Program-made: the position numbers and the translations under genes | Notes under the pieces: generated by a model | Seen by the model: the letters and a program-made list of their open reading frames with translations, nothing else | Told to the model about the DNA's origin: nothing | The model's database searches: none | Source: Novosphingobium sp. Chol11 | Lineage (GTDB): Bacteria; Pseudomonadota; Alphaproteobacteria; Sphingomonadales; Sphingomonadaceae | DNA: 64,000 nucleotides | Reading direction: 5' to 3' | Assembly (NCBI RefSeq): GCF_900218065.1 | Contig: NZ_OBMU01000001.1 | Span: 1,739,335-1,803,334 of the forward strand | In this document: positions 9,791 through 18,863 of the stretch, one piece after another | Layout of the letters: each line of letters starts with the position of its first letter | Position numbering within the stretch: the stretch's first letter is position 1

Positions 9791-11173
9791 TTATTCGCTG
9801 GCCGGCAGGGTCAGCATGAAGCGCGCCCCTCCATCAGGGGCATCACCGATGTGAATATCCCCGCCCATAGCAAGCGCCAGCCGCCGAGAAATATAGAGGC
9901 CGAGGCCACTACCTCCAGGATCGCTGCGGCCAAGCCGCTCGAATTTGTGGAAAATCCGCTCCCGCATATCCTCGGGAACACCGGCGCCCTGGTCCATCAC
10001 GGCAATCCAGGCCCGCCCTTCATCGACGCCGGTCTCGATCCTGACTTCACTATCCTCTGGCCCATAGCGCACCGCATTGCCGACGAGGTTCATGAGGATC
10101 TGTAAAGCCCGGCGGAACTCGCCTGTCGCGATGGCTTTCTGATCGGGCTCTGGCGAGATGATCCGGATCTTGCGGCTCATAGCCTTGACGAGAAACAGGC
10201 CCGCCGCCCGCCGCCCGATGTCGGCAAGGTCCACATCCTCGGTAGCAACGGTAAAATCCAGCCTGTCGATCGCCTGCAAGTCAGCCAAATCGTCGATCAA
10301 AGCCATCAGATGGCGCCCGGCCGCTGCGATGTCGGACGCATATCCCGCATAATCCGGCCGCAAGGGACCGTCGAACTGGGCGTTGATGGAATCCGCATTG
10401 GCGATGATCCGGCCCAGCGGCTGGCGCAAGGACCTGTCAAGGCGACGTCCGAATTCCGCCGGATATATGACGACGGCCGGTGCAGGCGGCACATGCGGCG
10501 CAAGGATGGCCCGATCCAAAGGAAAGGCCTTGCCCCGATAACCCAACAGCTGCCCCGCCAGATCGAACATTGGAAAACCGGACAGACGGAAACATTGTTC
10601 GGGCTCTGCGATCAACGTGGCGATCTGGTCGCGAAAGGCTCGCCGCTGCGCAAAGCCGCGCAAAATGGCAAGGTCGCCTTCCTCGTCAGGACGCAATTCA
10701 AAATAGCTGGTCAGACGGCTGCCGGGCAAAGGCGGTGTCTGTGGCAGAGCGCTTTCCGGCCCAGCACCCTCCAGCACCATCTGAAACCGCAACTGCGTAT
10801 CGACTTGCCAGGTCCACCCCTCCGAGACCGCCGCAATATCTGCTTCCCGGCGTATGATGTCCGTGGGGGCCGCTGCCGCGGCCCGCTCGTTCCACTCAAT
10901 GACGGAAAGCTGCACTCCGTCAGCTTCCGGTTTGGCGCGCACCCACATGTCCACGTCACCCCGCTCGGTGGCGGCGGTGACAGTACGGGACACGGCGATC
11001 GAGAGCCGCGACGCCAGCCGCGCCAAGGCCGCGAGTTGAGGAATGGCAAGGACCGCCCCGACATCCGACCCCGCCTCCCGCTGCAAAGCCAGCAACGGTG
11101 CATCGGCGCTCAGCAGCAATCCGTTCGCCGCCACGGTAGCGCGGATGATGGCAGGATGCGCCGACATGTTCAT
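9791..11173 (-). CDS. Histidine-kinase-like protein lacking the phospho-acceptor His
   Basis: A 460-residue soluble protein (no membrane helix seen). The first half looks like a sensory region of uncertain fold; the second half is a HisKA-like dimerisation helix plus an HATPase_c domain. The ATP-binding boxes are present: N box LMNLVGNAVRYG, G1 DQGAGVPE and G2 GGSGLGLYISRR. The H box, however, reads DRSLRQPLGRI (residues 246-256): Arg247 stands where SHELRTPL has His. It should therefore bind ATP but not autophosphorylate in the usual way. It starts by TGATG overlap with the upstream DUF2336-like gene and is the last of four genes in the operon. Confidence 0.85.
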   Translation of the reverse strand: MNMSAHPAIIRATVAANGLLLSADAPLLALQREAGSDVGAVLAIPQLAALARLASRLSIAVSRTVTAATERGDVDMWVRAKPEADGVQLSVIEWNERAAAAAPTDIIRREADIAAVSEGWTWQVDTQLRFQMVLEGAGPESALPQTPPLPGSRLTSYFELRPDEEGDLAILRGFAQRRAFRDQIATLIAEPEQCFRLSGFPMFDLAGQLLGYRGKAFPLDRAILAPHVPPAPAVVIYPAEFGRRLDRSLRQPLGRIIANADSINAQFDGPLRPDYAGYASDIAAAGRHLMALIDDLADLQAIDRLDFTVATEDVDLADIGRRAAGLFLVKAMSRKIRIISPEPDQKAIATGEFRRALQILMNLVGNAVRYGPEDSEVRIETGVDEGRAWIAVMDQGAGVPEDMRERIFHKFERLGRSDPGGSGLGLYISRRLALAMGGDIHIGDAPDGGARFMLTLPASE

Positions 11174-12264
11174 CAGGTGGTGATCCGCCGCAGATGATCG
11201 ATTTTCGCGCGGAGCGAACGAGGCGCGCGCAATGCATTTACCAAAGCGTCCGCCTGCCCCTCTGTCAACGACTGATACCGTTCTGCCTCGACGATGATGG
11301 CAGCGTCGGTCAGTGAAGGCCGTACGGGACGCAGCGCCAGCAACAAATGCCGGTAGTCCGCATCCGAACCGCCGAGCGACCGGCAGAGCGCCGCCAGTTC
11401 ACTGATAGGGCCCATCACCAATATGTCCGCCACATGCGCGCCATCCATGCGGAGCCGCCGGGCTGCCAGTGACGCGAACAGCAGGAAGCGCCTCTGGCTA
11501 AGGGCTGCCCCCAGCAACTCAGGCATGTCGGCCCGTGAGCCCAGGCGCCGCACAAGCCTGTCCGCCGCAGCGATGGGACCCCGGGTTTCGTCATGTTCGG
11601 CCAGCAGCGCCCAGCCTGCCTTTTCGAAAGCAGGCAATATCTCTCCGGCGTCTACAAGCGAGGTGCGCTGAACGACTGCCATCAAACATGCCGCCGCTGT
11701 CCACATGAGCTCGGCATAATGTTCCGCCGGGAGGTCCGGCTGCATCGCGTCATCCTCTCCGCCCAGCGCCAGCCAGCGCCCTTCTGCCATGGCAAGCGCA
11801 ACCAGCGATTCCGTCACCGCAGGATCATCGGCCGGGAAGAAGATTTCCGCCTCTGTTTCGTCCAGCCGGTCGTCCGGCTGGCCAAATTGCCTTAGCAGGA
11901 GCGTTACGCCGGCGCGCATCTGCATATGGGACAGCAATGCCGGTCCCAACAACGTCGGTTGGGCGCAGATGGTGGGCCAACAGACAGGTTCAGGATGTTG
12001 CGCCAGGATGCTCGTCAGGTCAGGCCGTTCCAGCGCGAATCGCAGCGAATGCTCGATGCCAGCGACACAGCCACCCAGATGGCGGCGTGTTTCCGCCATC
12101 AGTGCGTCATGCCGCTCCCGTCCCTCATTGGGAAAGAAAAAGGCAAGATCAATGGCATGACCTACAGGAACGGCGGACATGCCGGCCAGGACGGGAGCCG
12201 CAGGCCAACTGTCCGCCGCAGTCGGTCCGGTAAGGAACGAAAAGGCGCTCATGACGGGCAACAT
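11173..12264 (-). CDS. DUF2336-like helical protein
   Basis: A 363-residue, mostly alpha-helical cytoplasmic protein with no recognisable catalytic motif. Its C-terminal half has repeated patterns of the kind GAALSQRRFLLFASLAARRL and LAALCRSLGGSDADYRHLL, which resemble the alphaproteobacterial DUF2336 family; this assignment is from memory of the pattern and is tentative. Start is either ATG 12264, with AAGGACG upstream, or ATG 12252. It overlaps the kinase-like gene by one base (TGATG) and follows the nucleotidyltransferase-like membrane gene by 46 bases, so it is co-transcribed with signalling-type proteins. No role can be assigned. Confidence 0.7.
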   Translation of the reverse strand: MLPVMSAFSFLTGPTAADSWPAAPVLAGMSAVPVGHAIDLAFFFPNEGRERHDALMAETRRHLGGCVAGIEHSLRFALERPDLTSILAQHPEPVCWPTICAQPTLLGPALLSHMQMRAGVTLLLRQFGQPDDRLDETEAEIFFPADDPAVTESLVALAMAEGRWLALGGEDDAMQPDLPAEHYAELMWTAAACLMAVVQRTSLVDAGEILPAFEKAGWALLAEHDETRGPIAAADRLVRRLGSRADMPELLGAALSQRRFLLFASLAARRLRMDGAHVADILVMGPISELAALCRSLGGSDADYRHLLLALRPVRPSLTDAAIIVEAERYQSLTEGQADALVNALRAPRSLRAKIDHLRRITT

Positions 12265-12310
12265 AGCTGCACGTCCTTAAAATGCACTAAACCCTATCGC
12301 TGAAATAAAA

Positions 12311-13477
12311 TCAGGCCGCTTTGCGTAAGATGATCGCGCCTGCAGAGGCGATCGCGGCCAGCATCGCGACTTCATAGCCCATCATCGTCGCCCCTAGCAG
12401 CGTCGTCAGCAACAACAGAACGACCGCGCTGGCAGGCGTGAAGATCATCCACGCCCTGGCGCCCCCGGTCCGTTGCCAGCGATCGGCCAACTGGATGATT
12501 GCTAGCAGCAGCGCGAGGCAGGTCGCCAACACACTGCCACCGGCCAGCGATATTCCTCCCACGGCGAAGAAGGGAACGACAAAGGCTACCCACCCGGCCG
12601 GGGGAGCGCGAAGAGCGAGCTCGTCCAGCCGATCCGCGATTTCGGCGAGCGCCAGTGCCACAAGCAACAACAGAAACCCTGTCGCGGGCCAGAGCAATTC
12701 GATCGGCACCAGGGCGATAGCCCCCAGCGCCATGGCGGCGATACGCACCTGCGTCGCGGGAACCTGCGTGCGCATCAAAGCCGGGCTGAACAACCGGGCA
12801 GCGGGGCACAGGAGATAATGTTCGGCCAGGCCGCGCACCCTCTTCGCCAGGGATCCGGCGGACATCACCGCCTGGGCGACAAGGTCCGCCTGCGCCTGCC
12901 CGTCGACCAGCGCGACACGGCCGGTCAACAGGTCATCCTGCGGCACCGTGATCCGGCGCGCGCCATTCTGCACCGCCGCACGCACAAGCGTCAGCGACAG
13001 GTCCCAATCGCCGATCATGTCGAGCGTACCGAAAAGCAGGTCAGGACTTATCCGGGCAAGGCCTGCCCAGCGCTGCCCCGCGTCGATCCGCTCGAACGGA
13101 GCGCTGGCGCGGCTGTCGTCGGTGACCAGAAGGGCATTGCCATCCCGCTCCGCGATCGCATCGAAATGCCCCTGCGCGATGACGACCCCGTCAGCGACAA
13201 GGACGACATCCGCGTCGCGCGGCGCGTCCCGCACCATGGAGACCATATCGCGGATCAAGGCGACAGCGATGCCATCGGCGCTCAACCGATCGACGGCCTG
13301 CGACAGGGCGGGCGTGATGACGCTCACCAGGATCATTATCCGGTCTGCCCCGGCCCTAGCGGCCTGCCGCGCTTGATATTCCACCAGCGTCTGGCCCGCA
13401 AAGTGCAGGCTGGCGCGAAGTGCGCCCGAAGAATCGCTGGACGCCCGGCTGGCGCTGAGAATGGCGGCAAAAGTCAT
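12311..13477 (-). CDS. Membrane protein with N-terminal nucleotidyltransferase-like domain
   Basis: About 388 residues from the ATG at 13477 (the frame opens at a TTG at 13543). The first 220 residues look like a Rossmann/GT-A type nucleotidyltransferase: AGQTLVEYQARQAARAGADRIMIL, then VVLVADGVVIA. The usual Gly-rich N-terminal signature loop is not evident. The rest contains about five hydrophobic helices. The layout recalls fused cytidylyltransferase/CDP-alcohol transferase proteins, but I do not see the DG-AR-G-D-D motif of CDP-alcohol transferases, so activity is doubtful. It lies between the HPt-like and DUF2336-like genes in the same operon. No clear ribosome site was found. Confidence 0.65.
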   Translation of the reverse strand: MTFAAILSASRASSDSSGALRASLHFAGQTLVEYQARQAARAGADRIMILVSVITPALSQAVDRLSADGIAVALIRDMVSMVRDAPRDADVVLVADGVVIAQGHFDAIAERDGNALLVTDDSRASAPFERIDAGQRWAGLARISPDLLFGTLDMIGDWDLSLTLVRAAVQNGARRITVPQDDLLTGRVALVDGQAQADLVAQAVMSAGSLAKRVRGLAEHYLLCPAARLFSPALMRTQVPATQVRIAAMALGAIALVPIELLWPATGFLLLLVALALAEIADRLDELALRAPPAGWVAFVVPFFAVGGISLAGGSVLATCLALLLAIIQLADRWQRTGGARAWMIFTPASAVVLLLLTTLLGATMMGYEVAMLAAIASAGAIILRKAA

Positions 13478-13555
13478 GCTGAGATGGAACTGACCCGTTC
13501 TTGTGTGATCCCGCCTTTTCGCAAGGCTGTTGCCATCACGCAAGCTTGCTGCGGT

Positions 13556-13858
13556 TCAGCTCTGCTGAAGCCGGTCTATCGCCATCCGCAATTGACGCAA
13601 AATGCGCGGATCTCCGGGCGTACAATCCGCCGCCTCATCAGCCAGCGCCATCAGATGGGTGAGGCCAAAACTCGCCGCCAAACCCTTCAGCCGCCATGAT
13701 GCGACTTCCCAGCCAGCATCATTCTGCGCGTTCCGCAAAAGGTCCAGCTGCCTTTCGGCACTCTCCATGAAGGCCACACGCAGATCGGCGATCAGCGCGA
13801 AATCTTCGCCAACAGCGGCAGCAAGAGCAGCATTCAGGGCGCCAGGATCATAGGACAT
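13556..13858 (-). CDS. HPt-domain-like protein lacking the phospho-acceptor His
   Basis: A 100-residue all-helical protein with the layout of a histidine phosphotransfer (HPt) domain: an N-terminal helix, then the conserved pattern S-W-R-L-K-G-L-A-A-S-F-G, where canonical proteins read A-H-x-L-K-G. Trp55 (codon TGG) replaces the phosphorylatable His. Surrounding positions (LKG, the aliphatic and Gly spacing, the following LADEAADC) are kept, so the fold is probably intact. It is the first gene of the four-gene minus-strand operon whose last gene is a kinase-like protein also lacking its His. Divergent from the coiled-coil gene at 13938. Confidence 0.78.
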   Translation of the reverse strand: MSYDPGALNAALAAAVGEDFALIADLRVAFMESAERQLDLLRNAQNDAGWEVASWRLKGLAASFGLTHLMALADEAADCTPGDPRILRQLRMAIDRLQQS

Positions 13859-13937
13859 GGGCCGAACGCTATCGGGCTTGCGTTAAGTTTTGGTAACAGG
13901 GCATTTTGTTGCGCTGAAAAGATGATAGGATGGGGTC

Positions 13938-16610
13938 ATGAACGGGGGCAGCACCATCGTCGAATTCTGGCGAGACAAGAGCATTGCGACTACTGGCGAG
14001 TCGCAAAAGGACGAAGCACTGCTGTTGGAGCAGGTCGTCGAGGACGCAGACACCGATGACGAAGCCGTGGAGCGGCGGGATCCCTTTGATCGACGAACGC
14101 AGGCTATCTTCGGGCTGGCCGCGCTGCTGTGGCTGGGCTTTGCCGGTTGGGCCACCATATCCACGCATCAATGGCAGGCGGGACCTGCTGCCTGGCCCGG
14201 CCTTGTAACGACCATGCTCCTGCCGGTGGTGGGCCTCGGGGTCTGCTATCTGTTGCTCGCCCGCACCAGCAGGGCCGAATCGCGCCGCTATCTGGACGCC
14301 GCGCGTGTGCTGCATACGGAAGCAGAGCAGCTCGAAGCCCGGCTGAACCGCATCAACCGCCAACTCGCTACCGCCCGCAATGCGATGCAGGATCAGGCGG
14401 AATTGCTCGATAGCTACGGCGCAGCGGCGAGCAGCAATATGGAAGCATCGGCCGAGCTGATCGCCAGCCGCGCGCACAGCACGACGGAAAAGGCCGAAGC
14501 AGCCGAGCGTGCAGGCACTGCCTTGGTCGGCCGCATGGACGCATTGATAGCAGCCATGCCGGAACTGGAAGAGCGCGCCACCCGCATGGCCGCCCAGATC
14601 ATCGACAATGGCCATGCCTTGGCCGAGCGGATCGATACTTTGGAAGCCCGGCTCCATGCTTTGGGCGAACTGTCCGACGATGCGCGGGCGCGCACCCTCA
14701 CCGCCACGAAGAGCCTGTCGAGTCAGCTCACCCAGCTGCAGGAAGCCACCCGCTCCGCGACGGAAGAAGTGAACGGAATGGCGGACATCGCCGCCGGGCG
14801 GATAGACGCCACGGCGCAGAGTGCCCGTCTCACGATGCAGGAGGGCGCCGCCGAAATCGATCGGCAGGCAAGCACCCTTGCCAGCCTTCTGGAAAGAGCG
14901 CGCGCGGGCATCACCAACAGTGCCGAAGCCACGATCGAATTGCTGACGCAAAATCTCGACCGGGTTGAAGGCGATGTGCGGCAGCGCTTGGAAAATGCCG
15001 TTGATCACGCACAACAAAGCATGTCGGCGGCCGATCGCGATCTCACCGCGCAGGCGGAGTCACTCCGCGCCCTTGTCGAGACCGCGCAAGCAGGAATCGC
15101 CGCGACCAGCCAGAATGCCCTTGCCGCTCTGTCTCGCGACGCCGAAGAGATCGAGCTTCAGCTTCGCGCACGCGCAGAAGCTGCCTTCGCTCGCGCTCAC
15201 GAAGGCGTGACGATCACTGAGGAAGGTCTCGCTCGGCAGGCTGAGGCACTTGACGCATTGGTCGCCCGCTCGCGCGGCAATATCGCCAGCATCGGCGATG
15301 AGACCGTCTCCGCCATTTCCGACCATATGACGGAAGTGGAAAGCCGCCTGCATCAGATCAATGATCTGGTCGAGGGACAGCGCACACTGGTGGCTGGGCT
15401 GCACACGACGCTTGGCGATGCCATCGACAACGCGCAGTCGCGCTTCGCCGCGCTGGAAGAAAGCGCCCTGTCGCGCAATGACCGCCTCACTGACGCACTT
15501 TCGCGCCTCACGGTCGAGACACAGCGCATCGATGAAGCGCTCGCAGCCGGCGGGGTCACGGCAGAAAAGCTCATCAGCTGCGCCGAAACCCTGCTTGTGG
15601 CACTCGATTCGAGCGTTCGCGAACTGGACGAAACTTTCCCGGCCGCGCTTCAGCGTTTCGATGCCCGCATTTCCACCAGCCGCGAGCTGCTCGACAGCGC
15701 GGCCCCCGAAATGGAGCGTTTGGAGGCAATTTCCGAAGCACTGGTCGGCCGCACGCAGGAAGCCGAAGAGCTGCTGCGCGGCCAAGGCCGTCGGCTCACC
15801 GAATGGCTGGAAAGCACGCAAAGCGGGGTCGAGGCCAATCGCGAGCTGGTTGAAAAGCTGCGCACGGCACTCGACCATGCCCATGAAGATGCAACGCGGA
15901 TCACCGAGGGCGCTGGCCCGTTGCTGGTGACCGCCTTGCTGCGCGTCAAGGACACGGCTGATCAGGCCGCCGAACGCGCGCGCCAGGCATTGGGCCGCGC
16001 AATTCCAGATGCGGCGCAGTCGCTCGCCGAAGCAAGCGAAGTCGCGCTGCAGCAGGCTGTCAATGACAAGGTCACAGCGCAGATCGAAAAGCTCGCTCAA
16101 GTCGCGGAGGAAGCCGTTCGGGCGGCGCACCAAGCGTCCGATCGCCTTACGCGGCAGCTACTCACCATCGCCGATACGAGCGCCAGCGTTCAATCGCGGA
16201 TCGAGGAAGCAGAACGAGCCGCGGAAGACCGCGACCGGGATCATTTCGCCCGCCGCTCTGCCCTGCTCATAGAATCGCTCAACAGCACCTCGATCGATGT
16301 CGCCAAGATCCTGTCGAACGATGTGACGGATTCCGCCTGGGCTTCTTATCTAAAGGGAGATCGCGGCGTCTTCACCCGCCGCGCCGTCAAGCTGCTGGAT
16401 GCAGGCGAATCGCGCGAGATCGCCTTGCATTATGACAATGACGCCGAGTTCCAGGAGCATGTGAACCGGTACATTCATGATTTCGAATCCCTGCTGCGGA
16501 TCATCCTGTCGGCACGGGACGGCAACGCGCTCGGGGTTGCCGTGCTTTCGTCGGACATGGGCAAGCTCTATGTCGCCCTCGCCCAGGCTATCGAGCGGCT
16601 TCGCCAATAG
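13938..16610 (+). CDS. Large coiled-coil membrane protein of unknown function
   Basis: 890 residues. The N-terminal 55 residues are acidic and soluble; two membrane helices follow (about 56-75 and 88-107, with a short Trp/Pro-rich turn). About 650 residues of Ala/Glu/Arg-rich heptad sequence come next, with recurring segments like LTAQAESLRALVETAQAGI and ARQAEALDALVARSRGNI. The final 125 residues are a conserved-looking globular end (SALLIESLNSTSIDVAKIL, DSAWASYLKGDRGVFTRRAV). Architecture suggests an inner-membrane anchored filament or scaffold facing the cytoplasm. No MCP signalling hairpin motif is visible. It is divergent from the HPt-like gene and might share its promoter region. Function unknown. 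Confidence 0.85.
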   Translation: MNGGSTIVEFWRDKSIATTGESQKDEALLLEQVVEDADTDDEAVERRDPFDRRTQAIFGLAALLWLGFAGWATISTHQWQAGPAAWPGLVTTMLLPVVGLGVCYLLLARTSRAESRRYLDAARVLHTEAEQLEARLNRINRQLATARNAMQDQAELLDSYGAAASSNMEASAELIASRAHSTTEKAEAAERAGTALVGRMDALIAAMPELEERATRMAAQIIDNGHALAERIDTLEARLHALGELSDDARARTLTATKSLSSQLTQLQEATRSATEEVNGMADIAAGRIDATAQSARLTMQEGAAEIDRQASTLASLLERARAGITNSAEATIELLTQNLDRVEGDVRQRLENAVDHAQQSMSAADRDLTAQAESLRALVETAQAGIAATSQNALAALSRDAEEIELQLRARAEAAFARAHEGVTITEEGLARQAEALDALVARSRGNIASIGDETVSAISDHMTEVESRLHQINDLVEGQRTLVAGLHTTLGDAIDNAQSRFAALEESALSRNDRLTDALSRLTVETQRIDEALAAGGVTAEKLISCAETLLVALDSSVRELDETFPAALQRFDARISTSRELLDSAAPEMERLEAISEALVGRTQEAEELLRGQGRRLTEWLESTQSGVEANRELVEKLRTALDHAHEDATRITEGAGPLLVTALLRVKDTADQAAERARQALGRAIPDAAQSLAEASEVALQQAVNDKVTAQIEKLAQVAEEAVRAAHQASDRLTRQLLTIADTSASVQSRIEEAERAAEDRDRDHFARRSALLIESLNSTSIDVAKILSNDVTDSAWASYLKGDRGVFTRRAVKLLDAGESREIALHYDNDAEFQEHVNRYIHDFESLLRIILSARDGNALGVAVLSSDMGKLYVALAQAIERLRQ

Positions 16611-16751
16611 ACGCATGGCCGTGGGTTCATCCCGGCTACGCGTTTCCATTCCATGGTACAGCCATTCTTCAGCGGCTAGCGCAACCCGCTGCCAGGCAGA
16701 TACACCCGTGAGTCATGGTGACGAAGCATTGAGTAACACCGTCACGCGGCT

Positions 16752-18863
16752 CTAACCGTTTCTGTGATACTCATATTCGAAGGCGCGCCCCTGCTGCTTT
16801 GTCAGCACCGCACCGATGATCGCACCGCCCGCTCGGCGCAGACGATCCACTGCTACCCGCAATCCGCCATGATGATTGCGGCCCCATTCCACGATCAGCA
16901 CCGCCGCCTCTGCCTTTGCTGCCAGCAGCGACGTATCGGGAACCCCCAGGATAGGGGGCGCGTCGATCAGAACCGTATCATATCCGCCCTGGACGTTCGC
17001 CAGCAGCACATCCAGCGCGGAGGTGGACAGTAGCTCTGCCGGATTAGGCGGTATGGCGCCGCTGGGCAGCAGCGATACGCCGGGAATTCCACTCGGCACG
17101 GTTACGTCCTCCGGCTTCGCCTGCCCCGTCATGACCTCGCTGAGGCCCCGGTCAGGCGTGATGCCGAACAGGCCATGCTGGCGCGGTCTGCGCATATCGG
17201 CGTCGATCACCAGCACCTTGCGGTCGAGCTTGGCCAGCGCCAAGGCCAAGGCGTGGACGGTCGAAGACTTCCCCTCTCCTTCCTGAGCGCTGCTGACCAG
17301 GATCGACTTCGGCAATCCTGCGGAGGAGGCAAGCAACAGCGAAGATGCAATGGGGACGTAGGTTTCCGCAGCCGGCTTGTCGGTCACGGGGACCGTACCC
17401 AGCAATGGCATGTTAGCGCGCTCCGCCAATGTGTCGGCAGACGTCACGGCGTCATCGAACACATGCCGTCCCGCAACCATCAGCAAACCCAAAAGCAGAC
17501 CTCCCAGCGAGGCCATCAGCATGGTGGTGCCGATGTTGGGAGAAGATGGTCGTGAAGGAACGGCGGCACGGTCCAGCGGCTGGATGCGCCCTGCTTGAAA
17601 CCCCGCCTGCGACGCCATGTCGCGATAGCGCTGGAGCAGGCTGTCATGCAGCAATCGATACGTATCGACCGACCGCTCCAAGATGCTCATCTGCACGCCG
17701 CGCCCACGTTCCGCCTGCGCCTGGCGCTCCACACCCGCGATCTCGGCTTCGATCTGCTTTTCGCCATGGACGGCAACGTCAAACTGCTCCCGAAGGGACG
17801 CGCGGATGCTGTTTGCCATTGCCGCAGCCTGATCGTCGAGCGCCGCCAACCGGGCGCGCGCCTCCCTCATTTCCGGATGGGCATCCTTGCGGAACTGCCG
17901 TTCCTCCACGACTGATGCCCGGGCTTGCGCCCGCTGCGCCATCAACTGTTGCATGGCGCCATTGTTCAGCACTTCAGGCAGCGTCTCGACGCTCGACAGA
18001 CGCGCGCTTTCCCAGCGCTTCTGCGCCGCGATCCGGTCTGCCATGGCTTGGGCGCGAAAGGCATTGAGTTGCGCGAGCCGGGTCGCGGTCGTGCCCGCGG
18101 AGCTGTCAGGCGGACCATCCCTGGTGCCAGCGGTTTGGGAAGGCGACCCATTCCTCGCGGCATAGGTTGCAAGGTCTCGCTCGGCGCGCTCCAGATCGCG
18201 GCGAGCGGCATCCAGTTCACCCAACAGGAAGCGCCGCGCCTGAACCCCGGACTCGAAGCCTCGCTTCAGGTCCGCCCGGATCAGACTGTCGACATAGCTG
18301 TTCGCCACCCGCGCCGATAGCGTCGGGTCGGAACTCGTGAAACTGATGCGGATGACACGGCTTTTGCCGGGCAGCTGCACGTCCAGATTCTCGCGGAGAA
18401 GGTTGATCACCGCCTCCGTTTCCACCTGCCGCTGGCTGAGCGATCCTGATCCCCGCTCGGGGCGCCGTTCATCCATGCCGTCGAAGAAGGTGCGGCTGCC
18501 CACCAGCGCCAGCTCGCGCGCGACATCTTCCGCAAGCGCGCGGCTGCGCAGCACTTCCTGCTCGGTTTGCATCAGCGCTTCATTGTCGGCAGGTGCAACT
18601 GGCCGCTGGGTCGCCCCTGCCCCCGCCGCTCCTGCGGGCACATCCTCGACCTCCACCGACGCAGTCGCGCGATAATCGGGGGTGGAGAGAAGGATGAAGA
18701 TGATGCCCGCCAATACGCAAAGCGCCATGGTGACCAACAGGATGATGCGGTGCCGCCATATCGCTGTCCAGGCGGAACGAGCGATCGTCACCATGCGAGC
18801 GCTACGCCCTTCCGGCATCGCGGAGGCGTGGTCATTGTCGATGCGGATGATACGTCCCGCCAT
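16752..18863 (-). CDS. Wzc-type polysaccharide co-polymerase / BY-kinase
   Basis: 703 residues from ATG 18863, which overlaps the stop of the export gene (TGATG); a TTG codon just before it is not needed. Domain order: N-terminal membrane helix (about 38-60) in a Wzz domain, long periplasmic coiled coil (about 190-430), second membrane helix (GTTMLMASLGGLLLGLLM), then a cytoplasmic bacterial tyrosine kinase. The kinase has Walker A SSAQEGEGKSST, Walker A' VLVIDADMRRP and Walker B TVLIDAPP. Its C-terminus has only two close tyrosines (FEYEYHRNG) rather than a long Tyr cluster. It should control chain length and export of an exopolysaccharide with the lipoprotein encoded just upstream. Confidence 0.92.
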   Translation of the reverse strand: MAGRIIRIDNDHASAMPEGRSARMVTIARSAWTAIWRHRIILLVTMALCVLAGIIFILLSTPDYRATASVEVEDVPAGAAGAGATQRPVAPADNEALMQTEQEVLRSRALAEDVARELALVGSRTFFDGMDERRPERGSGSLSQRQVETEAVINLLRENLDVQLPGKSRVIRISFTSSDPTLSARVANSYVDSLIRADLKRGFESGVQARRFLLGELDAARRDLERAERDLATYAARNGSPSQTAGTRDGPPDSSAGTTATRLAQLNAFRAQAMADRIAAQKRWESARLSSVETLPEVLNNGAMQQLMAQRAQARASVVEERQFRKDAHPEMREARARLAALDDQAAAMANSIRASLREQFDVAVHGEKQIEAEIAGVERQAQAERGRGVQMSILERSVDTYRLLHDSLLQRYRDMASQAGFQAGRIQPLDRAAVPSRPSSPNIGTTMLMASLGGLLLGLLMVAGRHVFDDAVTSADTLAERANMPLLGTVPVTDKPAAETYVPIASSLLLASSAGLPKSILVSSAQEGEGKSSTVHALALALAKLDRKVLVIDADMRRPRQHGLFGITPDRGLSEVMTGQAKPEDVTVPSGIPGVSLLPSGAIPPNPAELLSTSALDVLLANVQGGYDTVLIDAPPILGVPDTSLLAAKAEAAVLIVEWGRNHHGGLRVAVDRLRRAGGAIIGAVLTKQQGRAFEYEYHRNG

